Part shown: positions 7,156 to 15,460 of the stretch, piece after piece
Layout of the letters: each line of letters starts with the position of its first letter
Numbering within the stretch: the stretch's first letter is position 1
DNA from: a virus
DNA length: 22,454 bases
Strand: one strand, 5' to 3'
Virus record (IMG/VR): IMGVR_UViG_3300040960_002164
Span: 1 to 22,454 of that record
Translations under genes and position numbers: made by a program
Notes under the pieces: model-generated
Told to the model about the DNA's origin: nothing
The model's database searches: none
What the model saw: the letters and a program-made list of their open reading frames with translations, nothing else

Positions 7156-7982
7156 TATCCTATAAAGTCATATGGTGGAAGTTCGTACTCTGATGTCATT
7201 CTTGCTTTTATATCAGACAATTCTGATTCTGCTTGCTGAAGAATTTCTCCACCATTCATTTCAATTCCACCTGGAAGTTTAACTCCTTTAAACTTGCTCA
7301 GATTTTGTCCCCACTGCTTTTTAATCAATGCTGTTAGATAGAGTTTTAAGAAACTATCATTATAGACATTTGTGAAAGTGCTTGGATCTAATATACGATA
7401 ACAATCTAAAACAATTGTATTGCCTGCGGTCTGTGCACCCCAATCTATGTCCAAATAGAGTCTATTTTGTCTCTTGTTAAATCTCAATTGCTTATCTGTC
7501 GTCAATAAGAAATCAATATCTTCTAAGTATGATTTGACCATCGCATATTGCAAGAGTTCAACTGAATTGAAATAATACAAGTCATTCAGGAAAAGTTGGT
7601 ATTTGATACTAAACATTCCACCAGAGATGGAACTAGTATCAAACTTAAATACTTTTTCTACACCAATTACAGAGTCTGGGACTTGAATATAATTATTACT
7701 TTCATACCAGGTATAAGGATTTCCTGTAGTCGATGTCGCTGTAGTCGATGTTAACCCAACGTTCCCAATTTCTGCACTTCCCCTATCAATGTCATCCTGA
7801 GTAATGACATATTTTAAATACATCCTCTCAACACCATCAAAATGGCGTTCTTGGAAATATTGTAGTGCATCATCAACTAAATCATCAACTTGATCATCGT
7901 CAACGTTAATTTCTAAAACAGGAGCACCTAACCGCCTCAGGCAGTAACTAACTAATTCTTGTCTTGATGCAGGTTTTGCCAT
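7155..7982 (-). CDS. 13: Neck protein gp13
   Basis: Head-completion/neck protein that forms the connector ring under the portal with gp14. 275 residues against 309 in T4. The N-terminus is a strong match by eye: SYCLRRLGAPVLEINVDDDQVDDL (12-35) against T4 AYCLRKLGHPVIDINVDDEQVEDR, then ALQYFQERHFDGVERMYLKYVITQDDID (39-66) against T4 ALEYFQEYHYDGTEREYFKRQITQEDID. Further on are YIQVPDSVIGVEKVF and a helical C-terminal part ending in YELPPYDFIG. ATG is preceded by GAAAGAAA and lies in the second-largest gene-free gap, which carries a late-promoter-like sequence, so gp13 may head a transcript running through the terminase genes. It contains a 15-base tandem duplication (TSTTA TSTTG, residues 78-87). 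Confidence 0.95.
   Translation of the reverse strand: MAKPASRQELVSYCLRRLGAPVLEINVDDDQVDDLVDDALQYFQERHFDGVERMYLKYVITQDDIDRGSAEIGNVGLTSTTATSTTGNPYTWYESNNYIQVPDSVIGVEKVFKFDTSSISGGMFSIKYQLFLNDLYYFNSVELLQYAMVKSYLEDIDFLLTTDKQLRFNKRQNRLYLDIDWGAQTAGNTIVLDCYRILDPSTFTNVYNDSFLKLYLTALIKKQWGQNLSKFKGVKLPGGIEMNGGEILQQAESELSDIKARMTSEYELPPYDFIG
7725..7751. repeat. Short tandem duplication within gp13
   Basis: The 12 bases tgtagtcgatgt occur at 7725-7736 and again at 7740-7751, a period of 15 bases (five codons). The result is TSTTA-TSTTG at gp13 residues 78-87. It is in frame and probably lies in a loop. Confidence 0.85.
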
Positions 7983-8000
7983 TTGTTTCTTTCAACCTAT

Positions 8001-8016
8001 TCTCTAAAAATAGAGA
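8001..8016 (-). other. Small perfect hairpin in the gp13 leader
   Basis: The minus strand reads TCTCTA-TTTT-TAGAGA: a six-base-pair perfect stem with a four-base loop, between the 68-residue gene and gp13. It has no following T-run and is AT-rich, so a terminator is unlikely; a leader stem or processing site downstream of the adjacent promoter-like element is possible. Confidence 0.4.
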
Positions 8017-8025
8017 TTCTCAAAG

Positions 8026-8033
8026 TATTTATC
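8026..8033 (-). promoter_or_regulatory. Candidate T4-type late promoter before gp13
   Basis: The minus strand reads GATAAATA, one base from the T4 late consensus TATAAATA, overlapping the stop of the 68-residue gene and 43 bases before the gp13 ATG. It lies in one of only two gaps longer than 30 bases. Transcripts would run gp13 to gp17. Confidence 0.45.
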
Positions 8034-8235
8034 CCTTGAGAAATTCTTTCAATAGAGATTTAATCTCATCAATATCACTTCTCAATTGTTTAAGTTCAGA
8101 CTCTTGATTTATCTTTCTGTTTTTATCGGCAAGATAATTTGAATAGTCTCTATCACTTAAATTAACAATTGCCCCAGTCTCATCATCACGGTACAGATGA
8201 CTATGACCTTCGACTGGGATATATTTTCTCTTCAT
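8029..8235 (-). CDS. Small conserved-looking coiled-coil protein, 68 aa
   Basis: Function unknown. The N-terminal half, IPVEGHSHLYRDDETGAIVN (6-25), looks like a short beta segment. It is followed by YSNYLADKNR and a charged amphipathic helix with heptad-like Leu/Ile spacing, SELKQLRSDIDEIKSLLKEF (46-65), which suggests a coiled-coil oligomer. I have an impression of similar short proteins ahead of gp13 in marine T4-like phages but cannot confirm it. Its position corresponds to wac (fibritin) in T4, though size and sequence are unlike fibritin. The ATG comes one base after the stop of the 2406-residue gene, so it is probably co-translated with it. No RBS of note is seen. Confidence 0.8.
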   Translation of the reverse strand: MKRKYIPVEGHSHLYRDDETGAIVNLSDRDYSNYLADKNRKINQESELKQLRSDIDEIKSLLKEFLKG

Positions 8236-8236
8236 A

Positions 8237-11200
8237 TTATGACAATGCCAATGCTCTGTAGTTCTTCAGTTTAACAACATTACCCTCATTGGGTGAGGAG
8301 AATACAATTTTGATTGAGAATCCATTAAATTGTGGGAGATTATCAACGCTGAATTGATATTCATGATATGTTAACGAATCACCAGTTTCAACATAAGCAT
8401 CTGGAAGTCCAGAATTATTTACGGGATTGATAACTGAATCTCCATATCCATCACCGTCAGTATCTATAAGATTTTTATATCCTGGGAACAATTCATAATA
8501 TTGTGTTATCTCTGTAGAATCAGCATTATAGAGTTTATATAAAACTCTGAAATCTGCAGAATCTGTCTTATTAGCATCAACAAGAACTTTCAAACTAGTT
8601 GCTGGTTTTTCTAAGAAAATTGGTTTGGTGACCATTGCCGAAGCATGTGGATCATCAGTACCATTTTTAAATGAAGTTCCTTTAGTATAGTCTGATACTG
8701 GTTTATTGATTCTATTTCTACCTAGGATAAAGGTTGCATTTTTAATATCGAGTGCTGGAGAAACGTTTTCATTCTCAGTTGACATATTAACTCTGAGAGT
8801 CAATGATTTATTTGAAGGTAAATCAGTTAAATATTGATTTTCATTAACTTGAGATGCAACCATTCTTGGTGTTTCAAAAAATACTGTATCGTTCAATGTT
8901 GATGGCGTATACCCAGAATCTAGGAATGATTTTTCGGAACCACCAGCGCTTGTTCCTGTAATAGTTCTAACATTACATTCAATAGCACTATCACCTGGAG
9001 CAATTACATTAAATAGTGGTTGAATAGAATTGAATTGTCTATTTTGAGAAACTTTAACATCATTTCCACCAACTGGAGACTCTTCACCAAAATTCAATCC
9101 AGGTCTTGATCCTCTATCAAATTCAATATTATAAGAATCCATCGAATTTTGATTGGAAAGATTAGAAATTGTATGTTCGGTGTTAATCCTCATTAAGGAT
9201 ACTCCGTTTATCTCATATGGGGTAATCTTCGCACCAGAGTCATGTGTATATGCCGAAGTTCCATTCAATCCTCTTCCAGAAATCGTAATTGTTCCACTAC
9301 CAATACTGTTATACGATACAACTTCAGATTCAATTAAAGCATAACCAGCACTAGTGGTGATACCTTCAAATCTTGCAAAAGGTGTTGTATTTGCAATTGA
9401 AATTACAGTATCGTTTAATCCAACATCTTGAGATAGAGTGGATGATTCTCTAGAAGGTGCTACGTCAACGATTTTAATCTTATTGTTTTGTGAATGATGT
9501 GCATGATTATACTGAGTCAGTTTAAATACGTTTCCTTCATAGAGAGGAGATAATGTTGTAGAATCTGCTGATACAGTCGCTGTTGTTGTTTCTCTTGTGT
9601 CACCATTATAATACACTAATGTTTCACCAGAATTAAATTTCGTATCAGAAACGGAAGTTAAGTATAAAGTATCAATATCAACAGAACCGAGGTTTGTTAT
9701 ACCAATAATAGCTCCAGTTCCCTTTTGACTTCCTGCTATGCTACTAGTAACAATTCCAAGTCTTTCGCCAGAGATATATCCTTTACCAAATGAGGTTGCA
9801 GTTATTGAAACAATTTTATTTGATACTACTGAGATTGTAGCAGATCCTCCTGAACCATTTCCATCCAAAGATATCAAATTCACACCAGTATGTGTTCCGT
9901 CCGAATAACCTATACCTGGAGAAGTTACTGATAGACCAGCACCAGATAAAGATTTACCTGCTGCTTCAATGATTCCTGTAATTGATGTTGGATTTGCAGG
10001 TGTTTGTCCAATTTTAACTCCAGGTGTAAAAGTATTAATTCCTGTTGTATTTGAAACTTCGAGAGATACCTTTCTAGGATAAGTTGAAATTGGATTATTA
10101 ATTAAATTATCAGCATTATTTCCACCAGGTAAGATTGGTGTGTTATAGAAGGATACTGTACCACTACTGACAAACTTTGCCTTATACAACTTGAATGTCA
10201 TGTCCTGATACTGACTTGGTGTCCAAATAGTACCATTTTGAGACTTGAACAAACTACCACCAATATATTGCTTAGCAACAATAACATTTTCAACATCTGG
10301 TAATGATGAAGTATCCAATGTTTTTTGACCCATTGTGGCGACATACATCTCATATAAATCTGATGCGGGTGCCAGATAAACCAAAGAATACTCAGTATTT
10401 GGTTCCAAGTATATTGGAGATGGGAATTTAATATTTGTTGCTACTGGTTTATTGGGATCTTCTGGAATATTAATATTAGATGGGTTTAATTCGACGGTAG
10501 CATAATCTTGTACAAGAAGATTTGTTGGAGTTCCAAGTTCTACAGTTCTAAGTTCTACAAATACTTTAGCATTATCATCTTTGGATGCAAAGAATGCGTC
10601 AACTGAAGTCAAGTATGCCCCATCAGAATCTGTGGTAAAAGTCTGAGCTAAAGGATCTCTATGTACCGCTTGAGTTTGTACTTTTACGCTAGTAGGTTTA
10701 TCTGCTGGTTTTGGTGGATTTCTAAGTTGCACCTTAGTTGTTTCTTGGAGGGTAATAACTCCAGAACCACTAAATGTTCCTTCAGAATTACTTGCAAATT
10801 TTGAAGATCCTGGAAGAACTACAGTTCCTGGTGGAACAGCAGTAATTTTGAATGTTTTAGTTCCAGTCTTTACAAGTTTTGTTGGTTTTGGATTTGCTAA
10901 TGGGTCTCTAAAATACCATGCACCAATTATATCTCCAAAATTGTCAGATATCAATTCAGATTTTGTTATTTGAGCAACCGCACTGCTAGTTTTTCCAACT
11001 ACTTTACATCCCTCAGTAATATACCCAAACTGCTCATTATCAGTCAAAGAAATTTTCTTTACATCAAAGTTAATTAATGTAGATGTTGAAGAATAATTAT
11101 CTCCAGGAGGAGTTGCACCTTTATCGTAAATATTTACCGAATATGTTTCATATGCTACTTCTGAAGTATTACTGTTTGAACCAAACTTATGATTTGGTGC

Positions 11201-14200
11201 TTTCAAACTACAAAGTGCAACTTTATCTCCAGCAGTGTCAAAAATTTCAACTTCTTCGCCAACACTGAAAGTGCCGCTTGTCATTTCAATTCGATTTACT
11301 TTTGGAATAATATCAACTTTAACCTTATCCAAAACATGATAATGTTTCGTAAATGGTTTTAGTCCATTTGCTGCAAAGTATACGTTTCTTTCCCTCATGT
11401 AGGGGTCAACAGATGTAGTTATCTTAACACTTTCGACAAAATCAATTTCTGGAGACTTAGTTGCAAGTTCACTACCATAATTTGTTGTAGTTGTTGTCTC
11501 AGTGTATAACTTTTTACCTGATTGCCATCTCCTTTGCCTTGAAGTAGTATTTGAAGTCTGCCTCCAATATGCTCCCGTACTTTCCTTTTTAATATTTTCT
11601 TCGTATACTGTTCTTGCCCAGTTGTCTGATGGTGGGTCTAATTTAATTCCACCAACAAATGCAATGACATTGAAAGGATTTACATTTTCAACTCCAGTTG
11701 CATGAGGTTGATTTATCATTTCAACCTCAGTATAGTCTAATGTTAAAATATCACCAGTTTTTTTAATATTTGGATCTAAGAGTTTTAAATTAGCATTTAA
11801 ATCTGCAGTTGTTTTATCGATAGAAGGATCTAATGCCAGTTCTGCAGCAATTGACCAGAAATCAATAGATGACCTTAAACATCCTTCTTGACTATCAATA
11901 TCATTGTTATTTTCTGCATCATTTGTATTCAATATTGTCTTATCTGAGAAGTTTGATACTATAAATCCAGACTTAAACTTGTTCAGTCCAGTAGCATCCT
12001 TGACAACCAAAGATTTTGTGTCAACTTCCAATAGTGAAAGTGCAGTTGTCTCTTCAAGATTTTCGACTCTCTCAAATATATTACCAATGTCCCTCATTGT
12101 ATATCTTTGATTGTCAATTAATCTAATTTTGGAGTCGGATGGATTGTACAGGTATGCTGGATGTCTAATTTGTGCAAGTTCCATCGTTCCATCTGGAAGT
12201 GCAGCAAATTGTGGGTTTTCGGAAGGGGTTCCTTGACTTACCTTTATATCACCAATAGAGTTTATAGAAACTCTATCAAATCTGCCAAGATAATAATCAT
12301 ATGAAACCTGACATGCAGTATTTGGGGTTAAAGTAAATCCATATACAGATTCAAATGTCTTCTGTGAGAATGCAAATGGTGATCCAGATGTACTTGTAAA
12401 TGGTGCAACTCTTGGTCTGAAATCTAAAGTATCACTTATTCTTAATCCATCAATACTTGGAATATCATATGCAAATCTATCCGCTGGATAAGAATTTACT
12501 GTGAATATATCACCAGTGCTTCCTGAAGTTTGTTCAACTTTGTAGTAGTTGAATATGATCAGTAATTCTTTTTTGGGGGATGCTAATCCAGAAGTTCTTA
12601 CTAATTTTGAATAATCACAATATTGTTTTTTATGTCCCTTATCCAGTTTGTAATTTGAGGTTAAATTAACATAACTTCCTGGAATAATTTCTGTTGGTAC
12701 TGCCTGAATATTAGACTCTTGGAAAACTACCGTTTCACCAGGAATAAATTGTACTGGACTCAATCTAACATATTCCACTTCAGTTGGTGAAGTTGCAGAA
12801 ATCAATTGTGCAGTTGCCTTACTTGTTTTGCCTACAATTTTTTCCCCAGGGATTGAATTTACGTCTAAACTATATCCTGTGATAAACTTAAACTTATCTA
12901 AAACTGGAGTAGTAGAATTAGTGGACTCATATACTGCTACAACATCAACAACATCTGGAACATTGAGAGAAATCTCATTGTCTTCAACTCTAAGACCGTA
13001 TTGAGTACTCTTTGTTAATGTAGAAGTATCTTTCTGAGACTTATTAACAATCAACTTATTACTTCTAGAGTATATTTTAGACTTAGATGTTATGTCCGTC
13101 TTTCTTAATGTAACTGTTACATTAACGTTTGTTTGTGAAGCAGTCAAACCACTAATATTGACTGTTTTATAATCCGATGTGAATGTGACCTGATCCGATG
13201 TTAAATCTTCAATCGTTCCATTACTATATGTAACAGAATACAATTCTGCATCATATGGTTCAAAAAATGCAGAAACTAATCCAGAAGAAGAATCGAGAAC
13301 ATCTGAAATTGTAATTGAGAGTTCTCCATTAGAATTTGTGGTATTTCCTAATGATTGTCTAGTAATAGTTAAAGATGCTTTAGATAAATCAATACTAGCG
13401 ACATCACGCTTTGCTAATGGTGAATATAAAGCCCTTTTATCATAATTAAGAACTTCTGGATATCCAAGTTTGAAAGTAACAATTGCAGTAGAAGTTGGTA
13501 GAGTTCCTTTATTAACACCACTAATAGATGTTGTAGGTACAATTTGCATTATAGTCGAATCTGCATTAACAGAATCTATTTTTGCATATGTCAGTGGATC
13601 TGTACTGCCTGCAGCTGGATCTTGAAACTTTATTATTGTTCCAATAGAAAATCCATTTTCTTTTGTGAAAGATTTTCCAGAAGATGTCACTTCTCCACTA
13701 GAAATTGTTATAGTATCTGTTGCAGAAAATCCTCCTGGAATAAAATCATATAGTATTGTATCTGCACCAAAGTCTGTTGGATATGAAGGATCAATTCCAT
13801 TAGAATCTTGGAATATTGATTTTACATCTTCCAGTGAATATACTATAACATTGGTAATATTTTTTGTTGTTGTTTGATCTTCATTGAAAATTACACTTTC
13901 ACCTTTTAGGAATTTACCTGATGTGTTAATAATGGAGAGATTGACATTGGCATTAATATTGTCAAGGTATCCAGTTGCCCCACTAGTTAATCCTCTAACA
14001 TATGAACCAATAGGTTCAGAAACTGTTGCAGTTGTTTCTAAGTTTGTATACGTTTGGATGTCATAAAGATATAAATCCCAGGAAGATGCTGCTCCAGAAT
14101 AACTATCATCAGTTAATCCAAACCAATAAACTCTAGCACTACCTATTTTATTTCCAGTACCAATGGTTGGAATTGATGGATTTCTTCTTTCATCATATAA

Positions 14201-15457
14201 ATCGATTGTGTTGTCGGACAAATTTATGACAGGAGCACCATAAACATTGTTGACTCTAATAAGACTTCCAGTATCGAATGGTATTAATGCTGAAGGTACA
14301 TTGTTGGTTGTTCTTGGTTTTGGTACATCTACTGATGAATTGAATACCTGGACATCAAATCCTTTAACGTATGCAGTCCCTGGAGAGACTGTAATGCTCA
14401 TCAAATCATCTGAGGGTACATTCCCATTGTCAGTTAATTCATCGGCGCTATATAAACCATTGGGGGTTCTGCTGATATTATCATTTAAACTATTCTCTAC
14501 AGAAATTTCAAAATTATCTAAGGCATAATTTCCAGACTCGTCAAAAGTTCTTTTTGCCAAATATTCTTTGATATTAGAATATACACTCTTATCCTGAACC
14601 TTAAGAATTTTTCCGTTAACAATTCTTAAAAGTTCTATAAAGTTTATATCATTATTATCTGTTAATAATTTTTTAGATAGTAATGTATCAATTTTAAATC
14701 TATCTGCTCCAGGAGCTGCGTAATTTGTAAATCCCTTCGCGTTATCATTTAAACTATTATCTTCAGCACTAGTGATAATAGATTCATTAACAGACAGACC
14801 AATTCTATATGATACATTATTAGAATATGGATCTAATATCAAAGTATCTTTAGAAACTCTAGTAAAAGTTCCTCTAATAAAGTATACTCCTTCTGCAACA
14901 TGTACAGCAGATCCAATATGTGATGCATCTGCCGAAACTAGAGTTATAACAGAATCTCCTGAATTTAAAGTTGTGTTTCCATAAGTCAAAGAAGATTCTA
15001 AAAGAAGAATCTCATTATCGGGTAATGCAACACTTTCATTTGATGAATCTGAAGATATATATTTTACAAATAGAGTAATATCATCTACTTCACCACTACT
15101 TGGTAGAAGATATCCTCTTACTGATACTAAAATATCTGAGTTTTGACCTCTAAGTTGTATTTTATTCTCAATTATGGTATCCAAATATAATTTGATGTTG
15201 AGACCCAAGTGCAAGTCATTTACCTTTACACTTGTATAATTTGGATCAAAGGTTACACCACCAGGTATAACCATAGAACCTTCTTTGAATACATGAGACC
15301 CAAATTGCGCAACTTGGTCTTGCAGTATAGACTGAAGATTTGTTAGTTCTCTCGCCTGAATAGGAAATCCAGGTTTAAACAAAACCTTGTAGAAATTCTT
15401 TGCCCTATCAAAATCATCATGATATGGGCTTACGTTTAAGTTAGTTTTTTGTGGCAT
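8237..15457 (-). CDS. Giant DUF4815-type virion structural protein, 2406 aa
   Basis: A beta-rich structural protein, probably at the baseplate edge or fibre attachment. The N-terminus, SPYHDDFDRAKNFYKVLFKPG then PIQARELTNLQSILQDQ (10-48), and GSHVFKEGSMVIPG are characteristic of the DUF4815 phage family. RYTMRDIGNIFERVENLE, near residue 1117, and DPYMRERNVYFAANGLKP, near 1350, are further family-like blocks. Later come two GxGY repeat units (about 1840-1925), an RGLNG...H module (about 2010-2085), and a DTDGDGYGD loop near the C-terminus like a calcium-binding site. Three (P/E)Gxx(I/V)xGxTSxA segments are scattered through it. It fills the interval where T4 has gp9, gp10, gp11 and gp12, which are not recognisable here, so it may replace them functionally (inference). 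It starts three bases after the gp8 stop with only a weak GGAA upstream. No signal peptide or membrane segment is seen. Confidence 0.9.
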   Translation of the reverse strand: MPQKTNLNVSPYHDDFDRAKNFYKVLFKPGFPIQARELTNLQSILQDQVAQFGSHVFKEGSMVIPGGVTFDPNYTSVKVNDLHLGLNIKLYLDTIIENKIQLRGQNSDILVSVRGYLLPSSGEVDDITLFVKYISSDSSNESVALPDNEILLLESSLTYGNTTLNSGDSVITLVSADASHIGSAVHVAEGVYFIRGTFTRVSKDTLILDPYSNNVSYRIGLSVNESIITSAEDNSLNDNAKGFTNYAAPGADRFKIDTLLSKKLLTDNNDINFIELLRIVNGKILKVQDKSVYSNIKEYLAKRTFDESGNYALDNFEISVENSLNDNISRTPNGLYSADELTDNGNVPSDDLMSITVSPGTAYVKGFDVQVFNSSVDVPKPRTTNNVPSALIPFDTGSLIRVNNVYGAPVINLSDNTIDLYDERRNPSIPTIGTGNKIGSARVYWFGLTDDSYSGAASSWDLYLYDIQTYTNLETTATVSEPIGSYVRGLTSGATGYLDNINANVNLSIINTSGKFLKGESVIFNEDQTTTKNITNVIVYSLEDVKSIFQDSNGIDPSYPTDFGADTILYDFIPGGFSATDTITISSGEVTSSGKSFTKENGFSIGTIIKFQDPAAGSTDPLTYAKIDSVNADSTIMQIVPTTSISGVNKGTLPTSTAIVTFKLGYPEVLNYDKRALYSPLAKRDVASIDLSKASLTITRQSLGNTTNSNGELSITISDVLDSSSGLVSAFFEPYDAELYSVTYSNGTIEDLTSDQVTFTSDYKTVNISGLTASQTNVNVTVTLRKTDITSKSKIYSRSNKLIVNKSQKDTSTLTKSTQYGLRVEDNEISLNVPDVVDVVAVYESTNSTTPVLDKFKFITGYSLDVNSIPGEKIVGKTSKATAQLISATSPTEVEYVRLSPVQFIPGETVVFQESNIQAVPTEIIPGSYVNLTSNYKLDKGHKKQYCDYSKLVRTSGLASPKKELLIIFNYYKVEQTSGSTGDIFTVNSYPADRFAYDIPSIDGLRISDTLDFRPRVAPFTSTSGSPFAFSQKTFESVYGFTLTPNTACQVSYDYYLGRFDRVSINSIGDIKVSQGTPSENPQFAALPDGTMELAQIRHPAYLYNPSDSKIRLIDNQRYTMRDIGNIFERVENLEETTALSLLEVDTKSLVVKDATGLNKFKSGFIVSNFSDKTILNTNDAENNNDIDSQEGCLRSSIDFWSIAAELALDPSIDKTTADLNANLKLLDPNIKKTGDILTLDYTEVEMINQPHATGVENVNPFNVIAFVGGIKLDPPSDNWARTVYEENIKKESTGAYWRQTSNTTSRQRRWQSGKKLYTETTTTTNYGSELATKSPEIDFVESVKITTSVDPYMRERNVYFAANGLKPFTKHYHVLDKVKVDIIPKVNRIEMTSGTFSVGEEVEIFDTAGDKVALCSLKAPNHKFGSNSNTSEVAYETYSVNIYDKGATPPGDNYSSTSTLINFDVKKISLTDNEQFGYITEGCKVVGKTSSAVAQITKSELISDNFGDIIGAWYFRDPLANPKPTKLVKTGTKTFKITAVPPGTVVLPGSSKFASNSEGTFSGSGVITLQETTKVQLRNPPKPADKPTSVKVQTQAVHRDPLAQTFTTDSDGAYLTSVDAFFASKDDNAKVFVELRTVELGTPTNLLVQDYATVELNPSNINIPEDPNKPVATNIKFPSPIYLEPNTEYSLVYLAPASDLYEMYVATMGQKTLDTSSLPDVENVIVAKQYIGGSLFKSQNGTIWTPSQYQDMTFKLYKAKFVSSGTVSFYNTPILPGGNNADNLINNPISTYPRKVSLEVSNTTGINTFTPGVKIGQTPANPTSITGIIEAAGKSLSGAGLSVTSPGIGYSDGTHTGVNLISLDGNGSGGSATISVVSNKIVSITATSFGKGYISGERLGIVTSSIAGSQKGTGAIIGITNLGSVDIDTLYLTSVSDTKFNSGETLVYYNGDTRETTTATVSADSTTLSPLYEGNVFKLTQYNHAHHSQNNKIKIVDVAPSRESSTLSQDVGLNDTVISIANTTPFARFEGITTSAGYALIESEVVSYNSIGSGTITISGRGLNGTSAYTHDSGAKITPYEINGVSLMRINTEHTISNLSNQNSMDSYNIEFDRGSRPGLNFGEESPVGGNDVKVSQNRQFNSIQPLFNVIAPGDSAIECNVRTITGTSAGGSEKSFLDSGYTPSTLNDTVFFETPRMVASQVNENQYLTDLPSNKSLTLRVNMSTENENVSPALDIKNATFILGRNRINKPVSDYTKGTSFKNGTDDPHASAMVTKPIFLEKPATSLKVLVDANKTDSADFRVLYKLYNADSTEITQYYELFPGYKNLIDTDGDGYGDSVINPVNNSGLPDAYVETGDSLTYHEYQFSVDNLPQFNGFSIKIVFSSPNEGNVVKLKNYRALALS
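8440..8467 (-). other. Calcium-loop-like DTDGDGYGD motif
   Basis: In the C-terminal part of the 2406-residue protein the translation reads LIDTDGDGYGDSVI. The DxDGDGxxD pattern is that of EF-hand-like, dockerin and thrombospondin type 3 calcium loops. A structural calcium site in a marine virion protein is plausible but not shown. Confidence 0.5.
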
Positions 15458-15460
15458 TTT

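Noticed and set aside
8001-8016. Rho-independent terminator before gp13
   Set aside because: The stem is AT-rich, only six pairs, and no U-run follows; genes continue on the same strand.
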